Virus record (IMG/VR): IMGVR_UViG_3300008113_000282
Span: 1 to 28,490 of that record
Source of the DNA: a virus
DNA: 28,490 nucleotides
Direction: 5' to 3' (one strand)
Shown: positions 7,744-15,437 of the stretch, piece by piece
Position numbering within the stretch: position 1 is the first letter of the stretch
Layout: every line of letters starts with the position of its first letter
Program-made: the position numbers and the translations under genes
Notes under the pieces: model-generated
The model's input: the letters and a program-made list of their open reading frames with translations, nothing else
Told to the model about the DNA's origin: nothing
The model's database searches: none

Positions 7744-9995
7744 TAAAATGTTTTTTCAATTGCCTTTAATAATGAAACTTTAGTTGTTGTATAATCCATA
7801 GGGTTATAACCTTCAATTGTATTTAATCTGAATAACACACCATCAATCCAAACTAACTTACCAAAATCAAGATTATAAATATCCATTGTATTTAACAATA
7901 TATTGCAGGTTAATAGTTTACTATCTTTGTCTGTGATTTCAGCCATATAATCTGAATAATATGCGTTAAATAGATTAGTAGTTGGATATGTTGTTGCTAA
8001 ATAATAAATCTCTTTTGGTGCTCCAAAATTTATATCATTTGTGGCATTAAATGGATCATCCAAATGTCCAACATAAGTATATGTAGTTACACCATTTTGC
8101 ACAGGACTTCCATTATTTTCAATTTTATATCCTGTCATTTCAGTTATATATTTTGCCTGAAATATTCTAATATTAAAATCCATTGACTCCTCAACTCCAC
8201 CTGATCCTACCTTATAAATTGCAGGATAAATTTTATCTGTCCCCTGTTTTCTATATAATGGACTCGCACTAAATATCACCTCAGTTGTGTCAGTATCTTT
8301 AACAAAATCAAATTCAGTATCAAATATCCTATCACCATAACCTTCTGCATATTTCTTTCTATAGTTTTCATTATACAAATCATTGTCCTGTTTAAACTTA
8401 AATTGATAATATCTGGCATTAATTTCACTCATTGGTTTAATGCTCATTGGTTTTGATCTATCAATTTTGTTTGTCCAATCTTGAGTTAATGCATCTTTAC
8501 TTGTTGATATTTTCCATATACCATTTTCATAATAAACATAATCATTAGCATTATATGTTGTTAATCCATGACCTAAATCCCTTGTTCCTGTAACTGATAT
8601 TTGATAAACATAACTTTCTGTTCCTGTACTATCTGATAATGCAGGATTATTTGTTGATGCATTCCATGTTCCCTGATAAATTCCTGATTTATAAAAATCA
8701 ATATATGGTTTAACAATTATTTTCTTTTCTACTACAGGATCATCATAAACATATAGATTGAACATCTTGCATATTGACAAAAAGAAATCTCTCTGAAATA
8801 TACCCTGAGGCAATTGTTTATCAAACTGAATAGTTTCTCCATAGTTGATAGGTACATCAGTCACAGTTGTTGTATTAACAGCTAAATAACCTGATGTTAT
8901 TGAATATTGAGTTGCAGCAGATGATACCCAAACATCTATAGTATCATTAGTATTAAGAGTTGTATTATATTCTAAGAATAGATTAAAATATCTGGGCAAT
9001 GCAAAGACAGGGAATGTTTCTGTTTTAACCTCTAAGCTATTTACCCTTATATAAACAGTTACATCGTAATAACCTCCTAAACCATCCTGTTGAACATCTA
9101 AAAACTCACCATATAATTCAGTCTGTATTGTACATGGCAAAGCTGATGCACCATTGTATCTATATGAACTTCCCACTAATGTAAAATTTCCTGCAGTAAC
9201 CACAGAAAAATCGGGTAAGTTTTCTGTATTATATGTTTGAGCTACAGCATTTGCATAAAATGCCTGAGTTGTTGAGTTTGATAAAACCTTTCTGTTTGTA
9301 GGAATAACAAGTCTATCAAATAATGAATTACTTAAATATGAGAAATCCCAAGTATATCCAGATTGAATCCTGATTTTTTCAAGCATTTCTTTTACCTTGT
9401 AACATGGTCTGAATGCCTTGAAATCAAAATCAACCTTATTGGTGCTCACATTCCCTATGTCAATCAAACCATAAAGAATCGGACTTCCTGAAACAGGTAC
9501 AGATTGATCTGTTATATTTGCAGCAGTCCATGCCTCATTATATTCGCTATAAAGAGGATAACCCCCACCTGAAACATCTTTTAAATCTTCTAATCTGTTA
9601 TTCCCTAATGCAGATATAAATCCACCTAATTCACCAAATACTGCACATTGATATTCTATAACTGATCCATCTTTAACAATTTCTAAGAGCCTTAAAACCC
9701 CTTTAAATATCTGTATTTTATCAATGAATATCCTACAGTTTGCAACTCTGGATGCATTGAAATTATACCCAACATTAGGCTGATCATTATCTGTGATATT
9801 TGCATTGCCTAAATCAAAAACAAATCCAAAAATTTTATTATTGTTTGCAGTACCTGTGATATTGATGGTCTTTGAAAAGGAAGTATTTTTACTACCAAAG
9901 TCCTGAATATCATCAATTGCATATTGAAATTCAGTTGATATTTCATCAACCAAATCCAATCTATTATCTTCAATATAAATCTCTGTAGATATCAT
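7743..9995 (-). CDS. Tail tip / tail-associated structural protein
   Basis: A 750-residue, beta-rich protein. The N-terminus (IYIEDNRLDLVDEISTEFQY, FSKTINITGTANNNKIFGF) matches a conserved large protein of Bacteroidota phage tails that I associate with the tail hub. The middle (KAFRPCYKVKEMLEKIRIQS) and aromatic-rich C-terminal half suggest several beta domains, possibly carbohydrate-contacting. It lies between the distal-tail-like gene and the tape measure. Overlap with the tape measure is one base. Confidence 0.55.
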   Translation of the reverse strand: MISTEIYIEDNRLDLVDEISTEFQYAIDDIQDFGSKNTSFSKTINITGTANNNKIFGFVFDLGNANITDNDQPNVGYNFNASRVANCRIFIDKIQIFKGVLRLLEIVKDGSVIEYQCAVFGELGGFISALGNNRLEDLKDVSGGGYPLYSEYNEAWTAANITDQSVPVSGSPILYGLIDIGNVSTNKVDFDFKAFRPCYKVKEMLEKIRIQSGYTWDFSYLSNSLFDRLVIPTNRKVLSNSTTQAFYANAVAQTYNTENLPDFSVVTAGNFTLVGSSYRYNGASALPCTIQTELYGEFLDVQQDGLGGYYDVTVYIRVNSLEVKTETFPVFALPRYFNLFLEYNTTLNTNDTIDVWVSSAATQYSITSGYLAVNTTTVTDVPINYGETIQFDKQLPQGIFQRDFFLSICKMFNLYVYDDPVVEKKIIVKPYIDFYKSGIYQGTWNASTNNPALSDSTGTESYVYQISVTGTRDLGHGLTTYNANDYVYYENGIWKISTSKDALTQDWTNKIDRSKPMSIKPMSEINARYYQFKFKQDNDLYNENYRKKYAEGYGDRIFDTEFDFVKDTDTTEVIFSASPLYRKQGTDKIYPAIYKVGSGGVEESMDFNIRIFQAKYITEMTGYKIENNGSPVQNGVTTYTYVGHLDDPFNATNDINFGAPKEIYYLATTYPTTNLFNAYYSDYMAEITDKDSKLLTCNILLNTMDIYNLDFGKLVWIDGVLFRLNTIEGYNPMDYTTTKVSLLKAIEKTF

Positions 9996-11200
9996 CTAAA
10001 CTGTGAGTTTAAGTATTTACTAACCTCAATGTCTATTTCAAAATTAAATAGTTTGTCTGCACTTGCTACCTTGTATGTGTAATTTGTACTCGCAATTGTC
10101 ACAGGGAAATATGCACCTTGTACCTCAATATAACATATTGAACTCGCAACCAATTGAGCCAACCATGTATAATCCTGTTCACTAACCCAATCAGATATTA
10201 AATGAAATCTGTCTTTATGTTGTATTGCATAGTTCAAAGAAGTTTCATTATACCTGTTGTAAGAATCCACATTTTTCATCTGGTTGCCTGATAACTGCCA
10301 ATCATTTCTTCTGTATGAACTCCTTTGAAATTCGCTGCTTCGCCTATTAACCAGAGCAAACTTCATTGTGTCCCAACCTCCGACTCTATTCAGGAAATGC
10401 AAGTTATATTGCTTGTACTTAGGATAGCATTTCTGCCTGATCTTTAAAACTCTTGAAACCGCAACTCCTCTTTTCAGATAGAAATTATAACCATATGTTG
10501 ATGAAGTTATTATTGTACTTCCTGCCCAATCATTAACGTGAGCAGCCTGTAAATTAAAAAGATTCATCTCTCCTGCTAAACTGATGTTTGCACTAACAGT
10601 AGTTAAAACCTGTTCTCCTGAATCAACAACCTCAACCCATGCAGAATATGTACCTCCTGTTTTCTTAAAATATGTTGCATAAAAATTGTCACCATATTCA
10701 ATTCCTATATTATCAGTATCTCTTTCTGTTAGCCAATCATCACTAAAATTCTCAATCAAAAGATTATCATAATAGTTTGACAGGACTAATGGAGTATTAT
10801 CATTAATTGCGAGTATATCCGCAAACAATGGTGGATAGTAATTGTAACTACTGAACTCACCAGATGCCATATTTCTGGTTATAGTTCCTGTGACCTCCTC
10901 ACCTACAGCAACATTATAAGTTACTTTTAATTTGTCATTAGATGCCACCAGAATTGAATTTCCAGAAGGCTCAAAGTAATTTGTAACGTATGCCCTGACA
11001 ATTGGTGATGCATTGAAAATTCCAACACTACCTGATGGATCAGGGAAAACCTTTACTGTGCTAACTATATTTCCGTTAACCCTTACATCATACACAAATT
11101 TAAAATTTGTAGTTCCTGAGTTTGTGGATGTTGAAACAAACCACAAATCATCATGCAGAGATGCATATGCTACAGGACTATCTGTTATCGTTATTGCCAT
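9992..11200 (-). CDS. Tail structural protein, distal-tail-like
   Basis: A 402-residue beta-rich protein. The N-terminal half reads as repeated strands (SLHDDLWFVSTST, NFKFVYDVRVNG); the C-terminal half has HFLNRVGGWDTMKFAL and EFQRSSYRR, which resemble segments seen in Bacteroidota phage tail proteins, ahead of the central tail hub. The product probably forms part of the tail tip or baseplate ring. It overlaps the next gene by four bases. Exact assignment needs structural comparison. Confidence 0.55.
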   Translation of the reverse strand: MAITITDSPVAYASLHDDLWFVSTSTNSGTTNFKFVYDVRVNGNIVSTVKVFPDPSGSVGIFNASPIVRAYVTNYFEPSGNSILVASNDKLKVTYNVAVGEEVTGTITRNMASGEFSSYNYYPPLFADILAINDNTPLVLSNYYDNLLIENFSDDWLTERDTDNIGIEYGDNFYATYFKKTGGTYSAWVEVVDSGEQVLTTVSANISLAGEMNLFNLQAAHVNDWAGSTIITSSTYGYNFYLKRGVAVSRVLKIRQKCYPKYKQYNLHFLNRVGGWDTMKFALVNRRSSEFQRSSYRRNDWQLSGNQMKNVDSYNRYNETSLNYAIQHKDRFHLISDWVSEQDYTWLAQLVASSICYIEVQGAYFPVTIASTNYTYKVASADKLFNFEIDIEVSKYLNSQFR

Positions 11201-11876
11201 TTGGTTGACTTGATTTTATTTGTACAATTATATCAGCACTTAGAGCAATTTCTAATGCCTCTCTAAATTCTTTATTGAATACTAAATTAATTGCCTGATC
11301 AACATATTGCGTTGCTTTTATACCGTCTCTCTTTATCCCTCTTGCAATTGCAAATGATAGTTTTCTCTTGCTTTTTGCAGCATCAACTATTGCAGTCAAT
11401 TTTGCTCTTTTCTTTTCCACTCTGGTAATTGGCACTCTCTCAGCACCCGATTTGATTTTTGCATTAGCTAACCATCTTGCAATAGCATTAGCCATGAAAT
11501 ATCCAACCTTTGCTGATTTAAACCTATATTTACCTGTTGCAAATTTCTTTCTGGCATTCTTGCCTCCGACACCTACAACACCCTTGTTTATGAAATCATA
11601 GTATTTGTCTTGTTTTGATCCTATTGGATAACCAAGATTTAAAACAGACAAAGATTCTTTATTTTGAATAAAAGGGATTTCAATGTCCAATAATGCTCCT
11701 GTATTAATTGCTGCCGCCCTCTGCAAGTTTCTTTTGATTGCCCTGTTAAATTCCAGACCATACTCAAATAAAACCTTTTCAAGTGCATTAAATGTGCTTG
11801 GATCAACATCATTAAATTCTGCATTGAACTTGTTTACAAAGTCATCAGCAATAAATTTAGCCTGAGCCTTATTCAT
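11178..11876 (-). CDS. Probable tail completion / minor tail protein
   Basis: I start at the ATG at 11876 (MNKAQAKFIADDFVNKFN); the frame extends upstream only into the terminator region. The 232-residue product is basic, helical at both ends, with a central patch DKYYDFINKGVVGVGGK and lysine-rich segments (VEKKRAKLTAIVDAAKSKRK). Position between chaperone-like and tail tip genes suggests a tail completion or adaptor role, and the FINKG segment recalls such proteins. It overlaps the next gene by 23 bases. Confidence 0.55.
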   Translation of the reverse strand: MNKAQAKFIADDFVNKFNAEFNDVDPSTFNALEKVLFEYGLEFNRAIKRNLQRAAAINTGALLDIEIPFIQNKESLSVLNLGYPIGSKQDKYYDFINKGVVGVGGKNARKKFATGKYRFKSAKVGYFMANAIARWLANAKIKSGAERVPITRVEKKRAKLTAIVDAAKSKRKLSFAIARGIKRDGIKATQYVDQAINLVFNKEFREALEIALSADIIVQIKSSQPNGNNDNR

Positions 11877-11914
11877 ATATATAAATGAAGAAAATCTTAG
11901 AAAATAACTGGAAT

Positions 11915-11940
11915 AAAAAACCCCGCCTAAAAAGGCAGGG
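11915..11940 (-). terminator. Intrinsic terminator
   Basis: On the minus strand CCCTGCCT and AGGCGGGG pair (one G-U) around TTTT, followed by TTTTTT. It separates the small chaperone-region genes from the tail structural genes. Its core CCTGCCTTTTTAGG is shared with the terminator at 2932-2960. Confidence 0.85.
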
Positions 11941-11961
11941 TAAAACAACCGCTATGAAAAA

Positions 11962-12195
11962 TTATTGTAATTGAATTAAAATTTTCTTTAATAACAAATA
12001 AGGTACTGTACTGATATATGTATGATTTCCAACGTGAATCTCTGTATATTCAACCCCATCCCTAAAATAGGGCAGGATCACATCTATATTACAGAAATAT
12101 GCCATAACCCTATCAAGATCATCCCAATTAAACTCCATATCTAAATCCTTGAGCATCTTTGTTGTATCTGTATGGTACAAGATTTCTATTTCCAT
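11962..12195 (-). CDS. Hypothetical protein in tail module
   Basis: A 77-residue acidic protein: short strands (IEILYHTD; TEIHVGNHTYIS) and a helix (FNWDDLDRVMAYF). Possibly the second, smaller chaperone partner since it immediately follows the chaperone-like gene, but no motif supports this. A terminator follows about 20 bases downstream. Confidence 0.5.
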   Translation of the reverse strand: MEIEILYHTDTTKMLKDLDMEFNWDDLDRVMAYFCNIDVILPYFRDGVEYTEIHVGNHTYISTVPYLLLKKILIQLQ

Positions 12196-12915
12196 CTATC
12201 CGTTTTTAATATAATCTCTTTCTGCCTTCAAATATGACAGATCATTTAAGAATTGTATGACAGGTAAATTGTATGCTGCATCCAAAGTTATGTTTTCATG
12301 CTCTGCCACAATTTTAGCACAATACTGCCACCCATAAAACTCAACAAACCTGCTTCCACCCCTTTGCTGCTGACTTTCCATATCCTGATCTATCTCATCG
12401 TATAACCCCTTATAATTGGAGTCCAGATCAGAAATCATCTTAACATATTTAGTGACAGAAAAATAAACATCAACAAAATTTGCCTCCTGTATGTCCTGAC
12501 TATAAATGCTGTGCAAGGTTGCATTGTAACGCTTAGCAAAATAACCAAACGGAGTGAATAATGTTGGCATCACCATACTCGCTGCAACTTTATGCAAGTT
12601 CTGAACAAAGTCCTTTGCAAATACTTTTGTTTCAATATATCTGGCAGTATTTACTTTGTTTATATCATAATTGCAGATATATCTTTTTAAACCTACTTGA
12701 ATATAATCTTTTGGTTTACCATCAAACTGAGTAATTAAAAATTTTATTTTTTGCAGTTCCTTTAATAGCCTTTTATGGCTATATTTCTCAACCTGTGACT
12801 CTGTGGTTGAGTTAATTATTGCTATTATTCTCATGGCATGACCTAATGGATTTTCACCCAATAGTATTTTCTCCAATTGTTGATACTGAAATACATTCAG
12901 ATCATTCCATGTCAT
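12196..12915 (-). CDS. Tail assembly chaperone-like protein
   Basis: A 239-residue helical protein beginning MTWNDLNVFQYQQLEKIL, with a middle LLKELQKIKFLI and a long C-terminal helical domain. The opening motif recurs in proteins that precede tail genes of Bacteroidota phages, and the position before tail structural genes parallels the tail assembly chaperones (G/GT) of other phages. No slippery site giving a fused product was found at its end. It abuts the next small gene (TAG followed by ATG). Assignment is positional. Confidence 0.5.
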   Translation of the reverse strand: MTWNDLNVFQYQQLEKILLGENPLGHAMRIIAIINSTTESQVEKYSHKRLLKELQKIKFLITQFDGKPKDYIQVGLKRYICNYDINKVNTARYIETKVFAKDFVQNLHKVAASMVMPTLFTPFGYFAKRYNATLHSIYSQDIQEANFVDVYFSVTKYVKMISDLDSNYKGLYDEIDQDMESQQQRGGSRFVEFYGWQYCAKIVAEHENITLDAAYNLPVIQFLNDLSYLKAERDYIKNG

Positions 12916-13022
12916 TAGTAGTGAATTTTGTCATACCATTCTATAAATGCATAATATAAACCTACAGCAACAATAGGAAAACAAATTAATATTGCTGATG
13001 TGATCCATAAAATACTAACCAT
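12915..13022 (-). CDS. Single-pass membrane microprotein (35 aa)
   Basis: From the ATG at 13022 a 36-codon frame overlaps the regulator's end by eight bases and the next gene by one. The product is a single hydrophobic helix (about 2-25, VSILWITSAILICFPIVAVGLYY) with a polar, charged end (IEWYDKIHY). A longer frame from 13121 exists but overlaps the regulator almost halfway and reads as non-native. Role unknown. Confidence 0.55.
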   Translation of the reverse strand: MVSILWITSAILICFPIVAVGLYYAFIEWYDKIHY

Positions 13023-13221
13023 GTATTTCAGTATAATCTGAAAGGTTGATGGTGACTCGTTTTCCCATAGCTGAAAAAATCTTTTCAACAACGGATAATC
13101 TTGGTGGATTGCCATTCTCAATACGGTTTATTGAAACAAAACTGATACCTGATTTTTCAGCTAATTGTTTCTGGGTTAAATTCTGTTCTTGTCTTGTTTT
13201 CCTTAATAATTCACCGATCAT
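13015..13221 (-). CDS. XRE-family transcriptional regulator
   Basis: A 68-residue helix-turn-helix protein of the Cro/C1 type: LLRKTRQEQNLTQKQLAEKSG, then recognition helix SFVSINRIENG (27-37) and the final helix SVVEKIFSAMG. It has no C-terminal dimerisation or protease domain, so it resembles Cro or an antitoxin rather than a full CI repressor. It may bind the palindrome at 14329-14354 or its own leader. No divergent promoter typical of a lysogeny switch is nearby. Confidence 0.8.
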   Translation of the reverse strand: MIGELLRKTRQEQNLTQKQLAEKSGISFVSINRIENGNPPRLSVVEKIFSAMGKRVTINLSDYTEIHG

Positions 13222-13403
13222 ATTTCTATTTGTTTGATAATTTCTGTTTTCTTTTCACCTCTGCTTTCTACAATGAATTGATACCTTTTTTCTGCCACTT
13301 CAGGATTTCCTGACATTGATCCTGAAACATATAATCCATCAATAGTTACAAAATAAGTTTCTTCTCCTGAAAAATTTGTTTCTTTAATTAATTCAATTTT
13401 CAT
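13218..13403 (-). CDS. Small beta-rich hypothetical protein
   Basis: A 61-residue protein beginning KIELIKETNFSGEETYFVTI with a strand-turn-strand pattern followed by a helix (NPEVAEKRYQFIVES). Similar little proteins precede XRE regulators in Bacteroidota phages and elements. It might be the partner of the regulator next door, overlapping it by four bases. No function is known to me. Confidence 0.6.
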   Translation of the reverse strand: MKIELIKETNFSGEETYFVTIDGLYVSGSMSGNPEVAEKRYQFIVESRGEKKTEIIKQIEI

Positions 13404-13405
13404 AA

Positions 13406-13425
13406 TAGTGGTTTTTGCGAATATA
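13406..13425 (-). promoter_or_regulatory. Promoter box TATATTCG plus leader motif
   Basis: TATATTCG (13418-13425) is one base off the -7 consensus; AAAACCACTA (13406-13415) follows and ends two bases before the ATG at 13403, a variant of the AAAACCACTT leader motif. No convincing -33 box. Confidence 0.35.
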
Positions 13426-13433
13426 AATAAAAT

Positions 13434-13733
13434 TTAATAATTAATGATTTCTTGTCTGAATCTTTTTTCTTCTTTATGTCTTTCGTAGTAACTTTCTCCA
13501 CGAAGTTCAGATTGTTGTTCTTGAATTTTTGCTCTTGCACGTCTTATTGATTCAGGATTTGACAGTTTTCCTTCAGAAAATATCTTAAGAAATTCAAAAA
13601 CTGTTATCTTATCTTTTCCTTGTGTAACTAATTCTCGCCACCAAATATTGGCAATTAATGCTTGATCATTATCCCTTAAATGCTCTTTATTTGTAAGCAA
13701 GTCAATTATGACATCTTTGTTGTGTAATTTCAT
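13434..13733 (-). CDS. Conserved phage protein, possible DNA-binding
   Basis: A 99-residue, charged, helical protein with TNKEHLRDNDQALIANIWW (14-32) and LSNPESIRRARAKIQEQ (57-73), ending in a basic helix. The second segment looks like a recognition helix, and this arrangement recurs in phage proteins of unknown role. Possibly a small winged-helix or replication accessory protein. ATGA overlap with the upstream gene. Confidence 0.65.
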   Translation of the reverse strand: MKLHNKDVIIDLLTNKEHLRDNDQALIANIWWRELVTQGKDKITVFEFLKIFSEGKLSNPESIRRARAKIQEQQSELRGESYYERHKEEKRFRQEIINY

Positions 13734-13936
13734 AATTTTTCTATTTCTTTAATTACATTATCCCAATAAATTGTATATGTTAAAGATATTTCTTCTCTTA
13801 AAATATTGGTTATCACTATTTTTGAGGCTTCAATTGCTACATCTTTTTTTATACCAGAATATAATATTCCATTTCTTTCAATAATCGCAAATTGTAATTC
13901 ATCAACAATTTGTTTTGCTTTTTCTTTTGGAGTCAT
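13730..13936 (-). CDS. Conserved phage hypothetical protein
   Basis: I start this gene at the ATG at 13936 (MTPKEKAKQIVDEL), since upstream in-frame sequence belongs to the membrane ORF in another frame and reads as non-native. The 68-residue product is helical: MTPKEKAK at the front, a middle segment with AIEASKIVITNIL, and the end YWDNVIKEIEKL. This front and end recur in short proteins common in Bacteroidota phages; function unknown. It overlaps the next gene by four bases. Confidence 0.7.
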   Translation of the reverse strand: MTPKEKAKQIVDELQFAIIERNGILYSGIKKDVAIEASKIVITNILREEISLTYTIYWDNVIKEIEKL

Positions 13937-14019
13937 AAACAGTAATTGTCTTGAAGTAAACCAATAATAATTGCGCCAATAATTAATGCTAAAAGTAAGT
14001 TTACTATTTCTTTTTTCAT
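13933..14019 (-). CDS. Single-pass membrane microprotein (28 aa)
   Basis: An ATG-started 29-codon frame sits between two genes with overlapping stop/start codons at both ends (TAATG upstream, ATGA downstream), strong positional support. The product is one hydrophobic helix (about residues 6-23, NLLLALIIGAIIIGLLQ) after a basic start and ends in a polar tail. Function unknown; small toxins and holin-like peptides have this shape. Confidence 0.6.
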   Translation of the reverse strand: MKKEIVNLLLALIIGAIIIGLLQDNYCL

Positions 14020-14246
14020 TATAAAAGTTTAAAATCAACAATTTTTTGATATTCTAAATGTGTTGCAAAAGAAGCAAAATATCCTTTTCCTAATTTTTTT
14101 GCATATTTACTTGCGAAACCAGAATCTTTAAAAGGTAAAAAATCTACAATCTTGCTTTCTTTAGTTATTATACTGCAATAATTACTAAAAATAAAATAAT
14201 GTGGATTTTTTGGATTGCTAAGTAATTCTTTGTTAATCTGTTTCAT
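14019..14246 (-). CDS. Hypothetical protein
   Basis: A 75-residue basic protein with two short beta-prone stretches (YFIFSNYCSIIT; KIVDFLPF) and a helical, lysine-rich middle (SKYAKKLGKGYF). No family recognised. It is the first gene after the intergenic palindrome and is coupled to the tiny membrane ORF by a TAATG overlap. Confidence 0.5.
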   Translation of the reverse strand: MKQINKELLSNPKNPHYFIFSNYCSIITKESKIVDFLPFKDSGFASKYAKKLGKGYFASFATHLEYQKIVDFKLL

Positions 14247-14249
14247 AAT

Positions 14250-14259
14250 AAGTGTTTTT
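14250..14259 (-). promoter_or_regulatory. Leader motif variant before start codon
   Basis: AAAAACACTT lies three bases before the ATG at 14246, a one-base variant of AAAACCACTT found before the genes at 27630 and 27172. Confidence 0.35.
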
Positions 14260-14269
14260 GTTTATACAG

Positions 14270-14277
14270 CTAATATA
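14270..14277 (-). promoter_or_regulatory. Weak candidate promoter box TATATTAG
   Basis: One base off TAnnTTTG, placed 23 bases before the ATG at 14246 in a 149-base intergenic gap. No matching -33 TTG was found at normal spacing. The gap otherwise holds the palindrome at 14329-14354 and AT-rich sequence. Confidence 0.3.
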
Positions 14278-14328
14278 AACCTTTCTTTAATAATAGAACA
14301 CTTAAAGTAAACTTTTTTTTAAAAAATA

Positions 14329-14354
14329 TTACAATATTTTATAATATATTGTAA
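14329..14354. repeat. 26-base palindrome, operator-like or AT hairpin
   Basis: TTACAATAT (14329-14337) and ATATTGTAA (14346-14354) form a perfect nine-base inverted repeat around TTTATAAT. On the minus strand it is followed by TATTTTTT, so a weak AT-only terminator for the upstream enzyme gene is possible. Alternatively it is a dimeric repressor operator upstream of the gene at 14246. Both arms contain no GC beyond one pair, making a terminator weak. Confidence 0.5.
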
Positions 14355-14395
14355 ATCAATTAGTTATAAAATGGCTAAAACGGGCAATTTCACTG

Positions 14396-15052
14396 TTATT
14401 TCACAGTTTCTTTAATCTTATAATGCCTTTCATATATATGCATATTGCAAACATAATGGTAGTATTTGCCAACTTTTCTTCCTAATTCTTTTGCTACGAT
14501 TATTTGAAGTTCACTAAAACAGTATTGATCATTGCAGAAACCATAAACAAGATCATTTGATCTCATCATTACTTGCATACTTAATTCGTCATTATTATCT
14601 ATATAGAAATTAATAGCATATGTGCAGATTGTGTCTTTAGCATATTTATCTATTTCTTTACCATCATACAGTGAAATACTCGCTCTACGTGTCAGAGGAT
14701 CATTTCTAAGCATGTCTATAACCTTATTAAGTTGGTTATTTCTTTTCCACTGATAGCCATAGTTAGAATTGACATTTCCATTCTTATCCATCATGGTTGC
14801 CCATATCTTAGCTTTCTTAGATATTTCTTCTGCATTAGGATTACCTGACAGGTACCATTGGAACTCATATTCAGCATAGTATGGATTCCATTTACGCCAT
14901 TCTGTTCTTATTAAGTTTTCTTTAGGTGTTCTTATTTCAACTAATACATTGTGGACTGTTTTAGTTCCATTTCTTTCTTCACCATTTTTCATTATAATGT
15001 CATACAAGTCTTCAAATGCATCTTGAGCATTATAATATGATTTGTTGTACAT
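14396..15052 (-). CDS. Thymidylate synthase family, probably dCMP hydroxymethylase
   Basis: A 218-residue protein with the family hallmarks: NSNYGYQW (95-102), TRRAS with the phosphate-binding arginines (121-125), catalytic Cys143 in DTICTY, MRSNDLVYGF (163-172) and MHIYERH (204-210). After RSND, the position occupied by Asn in true thymidylate synthases (Asn177 in E. coli) is Asp175 here (GFCNDQ). T4 gp42, the dCMP hydroxymethylase, has a very similar MRSND...RND stretch with Asp179, which selects cytosine. So dCMP hydroxymethylation is more likely than dTMP synthesis. It lacks the C-terminal tail of classic ThyA. Confidence 0.75.
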   Translation of the reverse strand: MYNKSYYNAQDAFEDLYDIIMKNGEERNGTKTVHNVLVEIRTPKENLIRTEWRKWNPYYAEYEFQWYLSGNPNAEEISKKAKIWATMMDKNGNVNSNYGYQWKRNNQLNKVIDMLRNDPLTRRASISLYDGKEIDKYAKDTICTYAINFYIDNNDELSMQVMMRSNDLVYGFCNDQYCFSELQIIVAKELGRKVGKYYHYVCNMHIYERHYKIKETVK

Positions 15053-15437
15053 AAATCTTTGATTTTCGTAATAGGTTTAATCCATCAAGGATTCTATATT
15101 CTTCTAAGTAATATACTTCTTTTATTCCAGACTGAATAATTATTTTGGCACATTCAAAACAAGGCGACAAAGTTACATACAATGCCGCCCCATCTGAATT
15201 GTTTGATGACTTAGCACATTTTGCTATTGCATTTGATTCCGCATGAAGTACATCTGGTCTTGTAGATCCATCTTCTAACTCACATACATTATGAAAACCA
15301 CTAATTGTCCCATTATAACCAATTGCTATAACATTATCTTGATTGACAATTAATGCTCCTACTTTTTTTCTTACACAGTAAGAAGCTTGTGCCACATTCA
15401 GAGCTAAATTCATGTAAAATGTATGCTTATTCTGCAT
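15030..15437 (-). CDS. dCMP deaminase
   Basis: The 135-residue enzyme has the cytidine-deaminase zinc site: HAESNAI (65-71, His65 ligand and catalytic Glu67) and PCFEC (92-96, ligands Cys93 and Cys96), with the N-terminal KVGALIV and GYNGT of dCMP deaminases. It converts dCMP to dUMP. Length is short compared with allosteric T4-type enzymes. It overlaps its neighbours (MazG-like upstream, thymidylate-synthase family downstream by 23 bases), so stoichiometry is coupled. Confidence 0.9.
   Translation of the reverse strand: MQNKHTFYMNLALNVAQASYCVRKKVGALIVNQDNVIAIGYNGTISGFHNVCELEDGSTRPDVLHAESNAIAKCAKSSNNSDGAALYVTLSPCFECAKIIIQSGIKEVYYLEEYRILDGLNLLRKSKIYVQQIIL

Noticed and set aside
11163-11170. 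Single GCATATGC copy as a further iteron
   Set aside because: Isolated, as is the one at 22474-22481; without neighbours a single eight-base palindrome is expected by chance at this scale.
12190-12215. Programmed frameshift between the chaperone-like gene and the following gene
   Set aside because: The run near the stop (ATTAAAAACGG) is not a standard X XXY YYZ slippery heptamer, and the shifted frame closes after about 25 codons rather than entering the next gene.
13015-13121. Upstream extension of the membrane microprotein frame to 13121
   Set aside because: Would overlap half of the XRE regulator and reads as a shadow of it; the ATG at 13022 gives a clean short gene.
13015-13403. Toxin-antitoxin pair
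   Set aside because: The XRE protein could be an antitoxin, but the 61-residue partner shows no toxin motif and no RelE- or HigB-like fold pattern.
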